In this document: positions 1 to 12,760 of the stretch, in pieces
How the letters are laid out: the number at the start of each line of letters is the position of its first letter
Position numbering within the stretch: position 1 is the stretch's first letter
Origin: Siphonodentalium dalli
Lineage: Eukaryota; Mollusca; Scaphopoda; Gadilida; Siphonodentaliidae
Reading direction: 5' to 3'
Assembly: GCA_032622095.1 (NCBI GenBank)
Contig: CP136066.1
Coordinates: forward strand, 117,325,319-117,389,318
Length of the DNA: 64,000 bases
The notes under the pieces: generated by a model
What the model was told of the DNA's origin: nothing
Database searches by the model: none
The model's input: only the letters and a program-made list of their open reading frames with translations
Program-made: the position numbers and the translations under genes

Positions 1-150
1 CCTTTGGCCACATCCTACAGACCACATCTCTCATCCGATCATCACCAAACTTTATTTGTATTTTTTTGGGAGCCATGAAATTTTTCTGAATTTCGTTAAA
101 AAACATGGCCCAGACCATACTCCAATGTTGTTCCCATTTCAGACTATACA
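1..150 (+). repeat. Solo monomer related to the CAGCCATCTTGGA array
   Basis: CCTTTGGCCACATCCTACAG, CATCACCAAACTTTAT and AAAAAACATGGCC match the diverged monomer subtype seen at 47100-48030. Truncated by the window edge. Confidence 0.6.
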
Positions 151-359
151 TAGGATAGTTATTCCTTTAGTCCAGTCTGTCATCATTTTGCCAATTTTTT
201 TTAAATAATTGGCCTAAATGACAGTGCTTTAAACTCTTGTCGTCCAATGGATGGGGCCAGTGCACACGCTGAATCTCTGATAGTTTTTAAGTCAGTCCAA
301 CTTAATTGACCTGTCCCATTTTTGTTATCCTTGCATTACTTCTGGGTGTAGGACAGATT

Positions 360-1450
360 TTATTTCAGATCTAAAACAAATTCGCCCGATAGCATTTTAT
401 CTCATTGCAACAAATAGTCCTAATACTAGTGCCCTAACATCTACCAGACGAAAAATGTCATATGCTATAATGGGGACTGGTGTACATGGTTCAAACGGTC
501 TCTCACCCATAATATCATATCAGCTGTGGAATAATTATGTTATACCCCGCATGACACACAGATTCAAACTTCTATCATATAAAAACAAAGATATTGAAGA
601 GCTAAAAAATACCAGTGACAAGTTCCCTGAAAACTCCAAATGCTCTCGGACATTACTGCCAACACAGTGGTATATGCTCTGATACTCTGATAGGGGCACT
701 CACTGTACAAAACCTCATCTCACAAAACTGCTGAATATGCTATACCAATGAGACAACTATCGGTAAAAGAGGAATCAAGGCTAATCATCAAATATGATCT
801 TGTAGACCCACTAACTATATTACAAACTGTAGATAACATTGCTGTAAACAAATGGAAATACCAAGTTGCAATCTATCATTACTACCACCGACAAAAGGAA
901 TGTGAATTTTCAAGTAAATAAAGTCTAAATATTATTAATTAAATTAAAAAATAAATCTTCAAAAGAACCACACCTGGTATGGGCAGCTGCTACAAGAAAA
1001 ACCATTATAAAAATCTGGCTCATGACCAACGCATATTTACTACAATCATTCATGAGTATATATAGACAAACACTATACTAAATGTCAACTCTGAAAAGCA
1101 CCAATTTAAAACAGCACACATTGTATATATGCTCAGCATACAAAAAACAAAGGCAAAACCCAAAACAATATCAAACAGTTCCTTCCTGATACTGTAGACA
1201 CTACTGAGATGGAAAATGAAGCAGTAAATTTCACATAATTTGTCATTGACTGTACCTATCTGGAAAACATCACCAATTCTAAAAACATCCAGAAAATTGA
1301 GGAGCTAAATAGAAACTATATATGCTCTATTCACACAATCCTTGTCAGAACACTCAAAGCTGCACAAAATAAAGTCAATAAAATCCACCAATAACCATAT
1401 TAATGGACTTTTTAATTCATATGATAAAATAAAATTTTAACATACACCAC
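360..1450 (+). pseudogene. LINE ORF2 C-terminal remnant
   Basis: The clearest part (455-682) reads YAIMGTGVHGSNGLSPIISYQLWNNYVIPR. This is the post-RT segment (GvHG.NGL.P..S......VIPR) of a LINE group common in invertebrates. Downstream pieces such as KEPHLVWAAAT suggest the remaining tail, but stops and frameshifts are frequent. Roughly 1 kb is interpretable. The 5' part is absent. Confidence 0.6.
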
Positions 1451-2056
1451 CGAGCTGTACGACCTACACAAATAAAAACTTCTATACATGAAACTTTTAC
1501 ATATCAGACCTGTTGTCACTCTTACATGTACCAAGACATATTTAAAAAAAAGGGTAATAAATCTTTTATACTACAATATTGTATACAGAGACGGAAGTAT
1601 CTTAGGTTTTATATTTATTGTATATTCACCATGTGTAGGGTGCTCCTAACCAAAGGGAGGCCTTAAAATCAATCCATTTTCGCGAGAGTCAAAGTTAATT
1701 CACAAGTTTGATGGCACCAGAATCAAAATTGAATTGTCTTATGCCACAAGTTGGGTGAAAGTGGCATATGGAGTACCACTCATTCTATATTAGAGCAATG
1801 GAGGTGATTCTGATTGTATCCCATGGATTTTTGTTTGAAAATTTAATGCTGATGAGAGAAAGTCTTCTGAGAAAGTCTTCTGACTACTTGTGCTTTAATA
1901 TTAACTTTTCTCAGATCTATGAATTTAGCCAATTTCTCAATACTCAGTAATATCTTTCTTTAAGATTAAAGTTACCCTCTCCCTGTATCTTCAGTCAAAA
2001 TTATTGATATGAATGTGACAGGAATGCAGAATTGCAATTTTTATTGTACATACATG

Positions 2057-3035
2057 TAGGGTTGCTTCGACTACGAGTTTTCATAATCAACTAATCGGCA
2101 GTTATAATCAACGGTTAGTCGATTAATCGGTAATATATGCGCCATGTATATTACATCCAGGTAAACAAGTGATAAATGCGAAATTACGATGACTTCTTTA
2201 CATCCATTTTGAAGACAGTTATAAACTGTCAGTACTCCGTGTTTTACACTGTTTTATTACGTCTACAACAAGGAATAGTCATGCTCTCATAGTCTTATTC
2301 GTCCATGTGTAGTTTTTAACAGGCCCTTACTATTAAATACTGCCAATTTCCCATATTGCTGATGTTTCTGGCAAAGTTAGAGCAAACTGCATACACGACA
2401 TTTCAGTAACTCTGCAAAATTGCATGAAGTAAAGCTAATCTCGATCGCGACTCACAAGCCGCCGCTACGTATTTCAGCAGGTCACATGCTTCACATTAAT
2501 CGGTGAAATTGCGGCGAAAGGCGTGCACTTACAATGATGTTAACGAAGACATAGGTAGACAGTGGGAGATATTTGAGCTTTTGTGGGGGACCATGGTGGT
2601 GACGGGGGTGCAGTCACAATTACTGCCTAGTATAACCTGGACATTTTCAATAAAGAATTGCAAGAAATAATGAAACAAATTAACAGTTTATATTATATAG
2701 GCAAGCGCTTCGGAAATGCATCTAGCACAGTAGCACTAATAGTAAATTAATATTCACGGTTAAACAATAAAGATGTCGCACACATAATTCTTTGAAGATG
2801 ACCATCAAACGTCGGCGGCGACATCAAAGGCAGAGGACGCTGCAACGGAATTGTGCTGCATACGCGGTTAACAGTTACTTCCAGGCATGACATCGATGAA
2901 AAGTACTGCTTACATACACAAGTTACACAGCGGTTACAACCATACACACCCCCCTCGGGCGATTACTCGACAAAAGTAAATAACCGCCGACTACCTCACC
3001 TGCCGAAGGTTAGTCGAATAATCGTGGCAAGCCTA
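2057..3035 (-). mobile_element. Non-autonomous hAT, internal-deletion derivative of the 40.3-kb element
   Basis: The 979-bp element starts TAGGGTTGCTTCGACTACG and ends CGTGGCAAGCCTA. It has a perfect 8-bp target duplication CATACATG at 2049-2056 and 3036-3043. Read in reverse, it matches both ends of the 40350-43635 element: about 665 bp of its right end and about 270 bp of its left end. The junction is near 2771, where the transposase region should be. It has no coding capacity, so it must have been mobilised in trans. Confidence 0.93.
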
Positions 3036-3043
3036 CATACATG

Positions 3044-5100
3044 ATACATAACTTTCAATATATAGAAAGATTTACTGTTGGCCAAATAAAAGAAACAGCC
3101 TGTATTACCAAAGCAGAGAATCATTTACGAGAATCGATTCTGATTCGCGTACAAATTATAAGCCCTGAAAGGAGGAATTCCAGAACTAAACTGAAGATTT
3201 ATTTCATAAATAGGCACAAAAAGAAACATGTGCATACCTGAATTGTTATTTTGCGTTAATACATATCATGAAAAAATCTAACCTACCAAGTTATGTCTTA
3301 GTCAGTTTCGTTGTTCTATCTATTTTGAAAAATAGAATTAATAACATAAGTGGTTGTAAAATAGTCAATTTTCATAGAACAGACATTTAGCTTTTGTGAG
3401 ACCATTGTCAGTGGCAGCCTGTTGAAAAAAGACTACTAGTAATATTGTTGCACCAGAGTAATCCAGTGCCTCCATACAATGGTTGTAAAGGAATTGAAAG
3501 CTAGATAAAAGATCTATGCATCCATGTCAGGATGATATGAATGGATGGGAAAGACTGAAAATCTGCACTGAAATAATGTCCTATTTTCGATTTATGTATG
3601 ATCATTAAAACAAGCCAGCTACTAGTAGGTGCAGCCAGAGCCTGGCAGAGGCCAGTTATTGAACTATATGATGATATGTGACTGGGTATTTGTTTTAAAT
3701 AAAACAAAATGTACACAAATTTCACCAAAATTTCATAAACAGGCACGAAATGAAAATAGCGGCCAAATAGCGTCCATTTTATTTCAGGAAAGGCTTCCTT
3801 GTAACGATGTCAGTAGCCGAGGTGGTTATAGGTCATGGTAAGGTCATCGCAGTCTGGGCTAGAACACCAACATGGGCGAAAATTGGGACCGATTTTCAAG
3901 CTTGATCTGAGTTGAGTTGCAAATCAGTGATTGATACATGTATATGGCCAATTCGATAAGAAATAGAAATTTAAACTGAGTCTGTGCCTCATTAAATCTG
4001 ATATATACATATAAAAGATATATTTACTAATTGTATACAGCTTGATACACATGAGAAAAACAAGCATTTTGAGGAAAATGGTTGCCTGGCAACAGTGGGC
4101 ATTTTCTAGTTCTGCATGATATCCAAATTTACTTATATTCACATTTTACTTCTGTGCCATATTTGGTGCTTTTACTATAAAATGCATGAATTTCGAACCT
4201 ATCTGCCACACTGCCAGGTTTCCGCTAGGGATTAGGGGAATGATGCCCCTATGGCTGCTGGGGGAAATCTCAGTCATTAAAAAAACTGTGAATATCTAAT
4301 AGAATTGAGTAAATCAGTCGATAATTTAAGCCAAGTTCTGAATATCTATGATGATACAAGTTGTCTTATATTTGTAACAAATTGAAGGGTCGATGTTATG
4401 ATGTTATGATGTGGCACTGCATGTAAACATTGATATTGTAGAGGTACTGTAAACTTCCGACAAAACATCAAGTTTCATTCATGCGTAAAATAAGTGTACT
4501 GACATTTTTTGTAACACCAACAACAAAGATAGAGGAAATTTGTAATTTATTTCGATGTCCGACTTCACTACATTCATGACATATTCATGAATGATCATTC
4601 TTCAGTGGCTAACATCTGGAAGTCGTCAACATAATCATTAATGAGAACCAGTCCTGAAACGCACTCATTTCTTGCCAAATGGTTCACAAGTAATCAGCAT
4701 TCACCGGCAAACAAAATTATCTTCGTTTAATACTCCCTGTTGGTTATTTTTAGTGGAAGATATACACATGTGGAACGTGTATACACATTATATCTGTGGA
4801 ACATAGGATAATGTCAGAGGGGGGATTTAGGTGAAGGGAAAGGGACCCTCTGCCCCTATTGTGGAAACCCTGTATTTACGTTTGACAGCTTCCCAGAACG
4901 AAAGATGTGTTCTAGTTTCATAATTATGATAGATGTGTTTTCATGTGTCAGAAAAAAAATAATCGCTTCCATAATATACAAATGTAACTCAAAGTTAAAT
5001 AGTACATGTCCATTCCCATGGTGATATAATCAGACCCTGACACTACCACAATTTTCATACTATCGTTAAACAAATATTTAGTACTTTTGTTACTCTGTAA
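3044..5100. other. No feature recognised
   Basis: AT-rich sequence with short open frames only (up to 81 codons, no domains). A small tandem ATGTTATG lies at about 4396. Confidence 0.5.
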
Positions 5101-5260
5101 TACAGTGAAACCTGCTTTGGTCGACCACTGCCAAGAACGACCACCTGGCTTTAACGACCGGATTGGCTTTGTACAGATGGTTTTACTATATAAATGACCT
5201 GCCGTGAGCGACCACCTGTCAAACGCGACCAGCGGTCGGTGATTTGTGACAAAAATGACA
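5101..5260 (+). repeat. TA + CAGTGAAACCTG terminus, pogo/Tigger-like
   Basis: TA is followed by CAGTGAAACCTGCTTTGG, then a run of CGACCACCTG-type repeats. Similar CGACCACCTGTCATGAACG words recur at about 6505-6530 and may belong to the far end, but an inverted CAGTGAAACC was not found there. Confidence 0.4.
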
Positions 5261-6748
5261 AAATTTACCCGTTATGAAAGACCACCAGACATGAAAAAAT
5301 AAGTCTTTAACCAGTGATTTTCCAACGTGAGCCCCAGATGCTTCAGAAGGATGCATTTCTTTGATTAAAATTATTTGAAATCAGTTGCTTCATCACAGAC
5401 TATGATTTGGGGATTCCCCACTGGGACATGTGACTAAGCGGAATTCCCAGCAGGAGGGATATATCATTGGTTCATTTTAATCCAAAAGTAGTATTTGGGA
5501 ACGTGGATTATAAAAACTTCATCACTCTTATTATTTTCAACGTGAATGTTGACGATGTGTTTGACCTAACTAATGTATGATGAAATACAAACAAGATCCT
5601 ATATTCCATAGTAGCATAAAATTGGGACTCTGCTTGGCTGTAGGCCTACTGTTGTTTTAGCGACAGGCCTATCGTTATAATCCAGTGCTGCCTCATTGTG
5701 GCAAGCATGAAAACGCTTAGGGCAAAGTGTCAAACTTACTCAACGCGGGGATTTAATGTTTGCACATGAAGCGTACATCATAAAGAAAACTTTGTTTAAT
5801 AAATAGCGCGCCCTACCACTATGTCTCATTGAAGAACCATCAACACGCTGACAATGCATGCTTTCCAAGTTTTTATAATGCTCATTCCCGGGCTTCATAT
5901 TAAATTAAAATCATTCCATGTGACATCATCAAGTACCAGTGGAAGTTTGCAGACACTACGCAATGAACTATGTCGCAACAATTGAAACATCAAAGAGATA
6001 TTCCGTAGTCATGTACGTGTCCAGAATCATTACAGGTCAGGTCAAGGACACCCACTGTTTAATGAATTTTCTGCTGTTTGCAGTTTTATTCGAAGATACT
6101 GATACATTCAAAATAATATAATATGTGAGACAGGAATGAAATAAAGACACGCAGTGACGACTGATGTGCGTTTATTCCCTTTTTATCAAGTTATCATATT
6201 GGGAGTTGATTTGCGCCCCGGCAATCTGTCTTGTCCTTCCTTCTGTCACGACTCACGTGCCTGATGCGTTCTCTGATCGGCTGTTCTACTGCATTATTTG
6301 ACATGCATTTACCTGTAGGCCTATAAATCTCTTTTTTTTGTTTTTTTACTAATATTAATTTAAAGTATACTTTATTGAAAAAAGATTAAACATATAATCA
6401 CAATCATTTTCAACCAGTTTGTATATAAAAATAATTCACTTGCTCAGACATCTAACACTGATGATAGATGTCAGTTCAGTCTAAATTGGAACAGACCTGT
6501 CGTCGGCGACCACCTGTCATGAACGACCATATTTCCGTATTTGCCATAAAACAGGATGGCTATCATTGCCATGGTTACCATGACAACGGTGCTGGGTGGA
6601 AAGCTTCAAAACATTCCAGTGAAGGTCCTATGCATATACATATATGCCAAGTTTCATGCCAAGATATACATAGAGCTTCCTATAGTAGGCTATACCCAAC
6701 ATAGTGAATAACTTAGCTAATTTCCACAAATTTCTTAATATGATTTAA
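5261..6748. other. No gene recognised
   Basis: AT-rich DNA. Words of the CGACCACCTG type near 6500 may be the far side of the 5.1-kb terminus. The 78-codon frame at 6468 is within it and shows no domain. Confidence 0.5.
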
Positions 6749-8076
6749 TCTATACTATATATTTTGAGACTTCGTATATATGTGTGTATGTGTGTACTTC
6801 ATAGAATCCAAAACGCGTGTACAGATTGAGCTCAAACTTCCTATGTAAGTGTCAAATCCCACCGACACGACCGTGGTCGCGGTTTAGAAAAGCTCAGAGC
6901 ACCCGTTCTCCAATCTCAAATCACCGCAAAGGCACGGCGTGGGTTAATCAAGTGATTATTTAATGAGCGTTTGTTTTTGACGCATCTCTATAAAGAGCGT
7001 CTGTTTGCCATTCAACGCTATTTGCATCTGCAGAGAGATATACGGAACATACATTAAATTTAAAAAACATTTGTTTCTGACCAACCCTGCGAGCACGGAT
7101 GGCGCGCTTTGTTTTTACAGTATATAGTTATATACCGAAATCATCCCAGATAATCACGAATATAGCATCAGATTTCTCCCCAGATATACCGTTATAAAAA
7201 GCTACTGGAATCTGCCAATCTACGGGAAATTCCAGGGAATGCCGATTGAGCTCAAACTTGCTACCCACGGGAAGTGTCATATATATGAGTGTGTCCTTTA
7301 TAGACTCGAACCGATTGAGCTCAAACTTGCTAAATAAGAAAATAGCCCCCAAGCCATAAATATCAACAACAACGATATTGCTACCTACGGGGAGCAACGT
7401 TATTAGCATCTGCAGAATTATGCAGAGAGAAAATGCTTTCCTATTTTTAGAACGCAACACATGTTTACGTCGCGTTGGTGATTGAGGTTCACAACGGGGT
7501 TAATTGACTGTCCGCTCTTTGCGACGATGAGGTTCACGGCGGGGACTATTGACCAACACTCACAATTTCGTCTTTTGCATCAGATACCAACACCTCGACC
7601 GATCGGGACGAAACTTGGTACGTGAGTGTAGTTTGACCAGGTGGTCGTCGCTGTCGTATTGGCGAGCCCGTGCGACGCCCGTGCAGCGCATGCGCAGACG
7701 AGATATCGGAAACGGGTGGAGCTATCGACTTGAAATTTGGTATGTGAATGTATCTTGCGCCGGGTACAAATTTTATCGGGTCGCCGAGCCCGTGCGACGC
7801 CCGTGCAGCGCATGCGCAGACGAGATCTCGGAAACGGGTGGAGCTATCGACTTGAAATTTGCTATGTGAATGTATCTTGCGCCGGGTACAAATTTTATCG
7901 GGTCGCCGAGTCCGTGCGACGCCAGCTTCGCGCATGCGCAGACCAGATCTCGGAAACGGGTGGAGCTACCGGGTACAAATTTTTCTTATTAAAACGCGTG
8001 GAGCTAAAAATTAAAAAAAAATATTTAAAAAATGTCATGTTTCGGACAAGCCGCCGGTGGCGGGCTAACCTGCTAG
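6749..8076 (+). mobile_element. Helitron 1 (non-autonomous), first of a head-to-tail pair
   Basis: It begins A|TCTATACTATATATTTTGAG and ends with a GC-rich hairpin (about 8049-8066) followed by CTAG at 8073-8076. The next base is T, as for Helitrons inserted between A and T. The body has a TG-rich tract near the start and segments of the type ATTGAGCTCAAACTTGCTA. It also holds about three copies of a 122-bp tandem repeat. No Rep/helicase is encoded. Open frames across the 122-bp repeat are by-products of GC-rich repetition. Confidence 0.8.
7560..7976 (+). repeat. 122-bp tandem repeat inside Helitron 1
   Basis: The segment GTGCGACGC recurs at 7670, 7792 and 7914, an exact 122-bp period. Each unit contains GCGCATGCGCAGAC, a perfect NRF1-type palindrome, followed by TCGGAAACGGGTGGAGCTA. 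The first unit is the most diverged. Confidence 0.85.
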
Positions 8077-8874
8077 TCTATTATATATTTTGGAAGATCT
8101 GTGTGCGTGTGTGTGTGTGTGTGTGTCTGTAATCGATGGACTCGAAAACGGCTGAGCCGATTTCGATGAAACTTGGTATGTGGGGGTATGTTCGGCCGGG
8201 GAGTAACATAGGCATATTAATTTTCAGATCCGAGGTAAACTTTTCACGTGCCGAGGTCAAATCTGTTTTTACGCTGTGTTACGGGACTTTCATTTGAGTT
8301 CGGTGCTTACAAATCCATTCGAAACAGCGCGAATAATTAAATGCCAGTCATAATAATGACACTGTGAGAATCTTTCGTGTTTCCTCTTTCCAACGATATA
8401 TAATGCGTATGTATCCGTTTTAGTTATCTGCCTCAATTATCAAGAAGAAGTGGTACTATCTTCCATCAGGATAAAAACAATGCGTAACTTCTATGACGTC
8501 GTTAGAGGTCATAACGTTAGATCACGTTAACGCTTTAACAACCGGCCGATGCATTTGACTGTTTCAGACGTCTTGGCGATATCTCGGGCACCGATGGTAA
8601 TTTATCTTTACGTTGAAACTTGATAATTAATGAGCGTGTGTATATGAGGCGCGTTTATATACTTGAGTGGAAATCAAATCGGGTTAAACTGGCGGATTTT
8701 TACGGACGAAATTTGATGCATAGGGTATCTCGGTATCCGCTGGGCCGATTTCCCGGTATCCGCTGGGCCGATTTCCACCATTTTTGGGGTGTTGGTGTTT
8801 GACCCCACCTGACCTTGACCTTAAAAATGGTCAATTCAAGGTCAAAGCCCGGACGAAGTCGGGTCACCTTCTAG
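8077..8874 (+). mobile_element. Helitron 2 (non-autonomous), abutting Helitron 1
   Basis: It starts TCTATTATATATTTTGGAAG directly after the CTAG of Helitron 1 and shares that 5' end with Helitrons 1 and 3. It ends with the hairpin GCCCGGACGAAGTCGGG (8848-8863), then TCACCTT and CTAG at 8871-8874, followed by T. A (GT)n tract lies at 8101-8127. There is a small tandem duplication of GGTATCCGCTGGGCCGATTT at about 8732-8780. No coding capacity. Confidence 0.85.
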
Positions 8875-9879
8875 TTATATATATATCCGTACAAGTCTAT
8901 TCTAATAGTTGCAAGAAATAAGTAGTATACACCTTATGACTTGTTAATAGTTTAATATCACTCGCTTATCGCCATTCTAGAGGCCTTTTTCAAGTGGAAT
9001 GACAGTTTAGGACAATGAAGCATTGACGTGACCACATGACGAATTGATGTCAGCTTCTTGGTTACAGTCTCAGAGTTTGGTAATTGATGGGGAAACCATG
9101 ATCCCGGTTAAGGCCCCTCTTTAATGTGTCCAGTTTATATGATTTAGGAACACATATTGTATGTGTGACCATTTGATTACATGATACTCACTGATGGTTA
9201 GTTACATTCATTTGTAGTGATTTTCTGCTAGTAAGTTTAATAAACAGAGCCCAGTTTCATGAAAACAACTTATGACATAGTTCAAACTTCAGTTATAAGT
9301 GCGTTTCACGAACAAGGTCCTAACTTAAGGTGGTCTTATCTTTGGTCTTAACTTTAGGTCTGGGTTGAGATAATCTTAAAGTGAAGACCTAACTTATTAT
9401 TCACCTAATTATTTGGAAAGATGGATGAGATCTAGGGTATGTATATTATTATAAACAAATTTAACTGAATATCATCTTGGAAACATGGAGGGGTGTTTCA
9501 GAAATGGTAGTAATTAATAACCAGCTGACAGGGACACGACAATGGTTACGCGATTGGCTGTGAACCACCATGACCCGACTATACGTATCTAACTGTTGTA
9601 AAAAAAAATATAGAATATATTTCCACATACTTGGACATCATTTGTTTTAAATGGAGACATGAATCATTCGAGCTTCCAAATTATGTAGTTTGAAAAGAGC
9701 TATAAGATAGGTTGACAAGTACACGAAATGTTGACATACCGGCTTCTGAAAAATATGTGACATTTCCCAGCTGTTTTCAATTTTCCGCACAGAAATTAAA
9801 TAAATGCTCTTTATTTATACCATATCAGGAATAGACAATAACACGGAATGCTCTTTTCGGGACCCAAACACCTTGTTCA

Positions 9880-9978
9880 CCTTTGATTACGTTAGATTTA
9901 ATGCTTATATAAAGGCTGTTAGTTGGTACACCCGTTTTTGACTTTATATAAGCATTAAATCTAACGCCTAATCAAAGG
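9880..9978. repeat. Short fold-back repeat, ~35-bp arms
   Basis: Left arm 9880-9914 (CCTTTGATTACGTTAGATTT...) pairs with right arm 9942-9978. Weaker pairing extends outward to ACACC / GGTGT. Probably a MITE core. Confidence 0.75.
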
Positions 9979-11015
9979 TCCCTATATCCTTGGTGTTAGA
10001 TTTTAACAGGCTGCACAGCCAAGTGGTTAATAAAACTTGCATTATGAGCAATTACTTTTGTGGGAACACAAATAATTGCAATTATTATTATTATATTTTC
10101 CCATGCTAACAAATTAGCACATGCAAATTATATGCCCTCAAGCAAAGAATTTACAATAACTCCAGTAAGTCTGAAGAAATCTGCTAGTGGTCAAATAGGC
10201 AAAATACTCTTCAGAAAAACGCTGAATATAACTACTCTGACCCAAACATATCCCGAAGTCTGTTTATCAAATCCGCAACGTCCCCAATGGTATGAAAGTG
10301 CAAAATGTTTTATTTAAATTATGTTCAATTTCAATTAGGTACGTATGTTGTACTCACATGGACATAACCATTATAACACTGACCAACCAGTGGAATAATA
10401 CAGAGAGTAAATCAATACCTTGCTAACTAGTTCTCGTGCATTGTTTCAATTGCAGGTATGTATACAAGTCTAAACTACATATCTAATATATATATATATA
10501 ATAGTGTTTGAACAACAAAAGCACTGAACTTATTTCTGAAGCATTCAGTATTATGAATGCAATGGTTTCCCATAGTTAAATGGATGACATTAACCTTATG
10601 ATTTCCTTTGATTTTATCTTGCACAAGAGAAACGTTGTATATTACTTTAATGTTTGCAATCAAACAGCTGTACCTTCCTATACCATGTGTCAAAACGTGG
10701 AAGCTACCACTGAAACCAAAATTACATAACAAGCCGACACCACAAATTAACGTAGCAAGGGGGGAAACTCTATCTTGCATGACAAATCGCAAAGGTAAAG
10801 ATTAAGCTTCTTGCTGAATCATATGAGTATTACGACAACAACGAATGAAATTAGATACGACTAACTATTTCAATCGCAACAAAAACACAACCAAACGGGA
10901 CGCTACGGATCTGGTGTGAACCAGGACTGATTGAAATTCAAAATGAATCTTTGTAATCAAAGAAATTTTGGACTTATATTTGCCAAAAAACAAAGTATTT
11001 TCGTAATTCAAAGTC

Positions 11016-11075
11016 AAGATGGCGTAATCTTAATACTGCGCATGTACGTAACATATGTCATTGCAACATGGCGGT
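11016..11075 (+). promoter_or_regulatory. Candidate core promoter and ATG mini-exon of the DUF455 gene
   Basis: Within 60 bp lie AAGATGGCG (11016-11024, YY1-like), TGCGCATG (11037-11044, NRF1-like half) and CAACATGGCGG (11064-11074), another YY1-like site. The last also has an ATG in strong Kozak context followed by a possible donor (ATG GCG|GTAAAC, donor at 11074). A two-codon first exon 11068-11073 would splice in phase 0 to exon A after a 349-nt intron. This is inference only. The family normally has a longer N-terminus, so the true first exon may lie elsewhere or outside the window. Confidence 0.28.
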
Positions 11076-11422
11076 AAACCCCCCCCCCAATCTATTTTAA
11101 TCGATTCATTCGATCATAAGATTGACTATTTTTATAATCGTGATTTTTTTATGGAATTAAAAAAATTAAATTTAAATGTTTAATTGAGCAAGAAGTTCAT
11201 ATAAAACAATCAAAAATTAAATGTAAGCAATGCACACCGAGGAGACTATTTCCGTTAGTTATATAACATAATGGCAAGCGTAGCTTATTGCAAGTGGGTG
11301 GTACTATCGCTGTCGGTGTGGCCTCTGTGGAAAGCTCCATTGTAATATGGAGAGGAAAAATAATTGCATTTCAAATGAAATTTTCTATGTAAATTATAAC
11401 AGTTTAATTTTGTTTATTACAG

Positions 11423-11590
11423 TCCAGTAGAATATCAAATCTACACGCCCTTGCCAACATTGAAATGTGGGCAGTTAATCTCTCATGGGATATAATAGCG
11501 AGATTCTCCAGAGAAACTGTGAAGGATGGGAAACAGATGCCAAAAGAATTCTTTGATGACTATATAAGGATTGCATGTGAAGAAGCCAAG
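11423..11590 (+). CDS. DUF455 gene, exon A (first recognised)
   Basis: The exon begins after a ttattacag acceptor and ends AAG|GTGAGA. It is 168 nt, phase 0 at both ends, and encodes residues 1-56 of the visible protein. It starts SSRISNLHALANIE, matching the family block that begins the first core helix, with Glu14 as the first predicted metal ligand. It closes with the ExxH glutamate (Glu54), whose histidine partner is the first residue of exon B, so the intron splits the metal-binding motif. Helix 2 (EFFDDYIRIACEEAK) is typical of the family. This exon is not necessarily the first coding exon; see the promoter/ATG candidate at 11016-11075. Confidence 0.9.
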
Positions 11591-12616
11591 GTGAGATTGT
11601 GTATATTAAAATAACTACACAGGACTTTAATGCAACCAACATTGTGATACATCATTGGCAGTTAGGCAACATCAGTTACGTTATACACCTTCAGTAAAAT
11701 TGGAAAATTGAACAAGTACATAAAAATACACAATCAAGTAGAATATTAAATCCAGTATTTACATATTTACATGTATTTACAAATGTCTGCTTTATTAGTC
11801 AAACCATTCCACTCCATTCCACGTGTTGGCCTATATGTTTTGTTTACATAAATATCAGCAGCTAAATATCATCTTGACTTTGACACTACAGATAGTAGTA
11901 CAATCAGCTGATCAGCTTATGGCATATAATGAATAAATAAAAAAATCATTTGTGTCTATTTCCGCCAAGAAATGTAATTTTCCCCAGTATAATTTTGATA
12001 ATAAAACGGCAAGATAATTCTGAAAATGCAGATGGAAGAAATGCAATAATTCATTATTTTGAAAATGCCATGCGACATGGAACTCGTTTTCACCAAGCAG
12101 CGTATTGACACAAGTCAATTAAAATGAAACATATAACCAGTCTTACATATTCATTTCTTTGATTTTTCATATCACAATTAGGCGAAAATAACCCCATGTG
12201 AATATGATCTTTAGTAAACAAACAAGAAGAAAAAAATAATAAGCACTGACAAGAACCCCCTCTGTGAACCCCATACAAATTTACATGCATTATGAATATC
12301 AATCGTAAATTGTAAAGTCATTTGAAAAGTACTAAATGGCTATTAAGTTCGATAAAATACTTCCACTCTGTGTATATCTGAGATATCAAACTATAATAAT
12401 GCATACAAAACATATCAGAGGTCAGACATATTCATTATGCAGGAGTTAGGATGTCTTCCGGTCAACCCATTGTAAATGTTTTACCTTGACCCTCATTTAT
12501 TGATGAAGCAGATCGATTTCAGTGTGTAATCAATTAGGTGTGCTGAATACACCATTAAAATTAACTAATAGAACTATTATTTGGAATATGTACAACTTGA
12601 AATAAGTACATTCTGG

Positions 12617-12760
12617 TACAGTGAAACCTCTCCAAACCGGACCCTCTTCAAACCGAATCCCCCTCTATACCGAACAAATTGTCCAGATCCGAATTCACCC
12701 AAGTGCATTTTCACTTACCTCTATACACCAGAACCTCTCTGTTCTGAACATCAGACAGAT
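12617..12760 (+). repeat. TA + CAGTGAAACCTC terminus, pogo/Tigger-like
   Basis: TA at 12617-12618 is followed by CAGTGAAACCTCTCCAAACC and CCGAATCC-type repeats. It is interrupted at 12761 by a Helentron-like element. No opposite end recognised. Confidence 0.4.

Noticed and set aside
7546-8132. Overlapping sense and antisense frames of 106-131 codons
   Set aside because: Generated by the GC-rich 122-bp tandem repeat inside Helitron 1; Arg-rich and mutually overlapping.
10608-10794. Open frame ending at a good AAAG|GTAAAG donor upstream of exon A, considered as the missing DUF455 N-terminal exon
   Set aside because: The donor leaves phase 1 whereas exon A needs phase 0; joining creates an immediate stop. 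Residues do not match the family.
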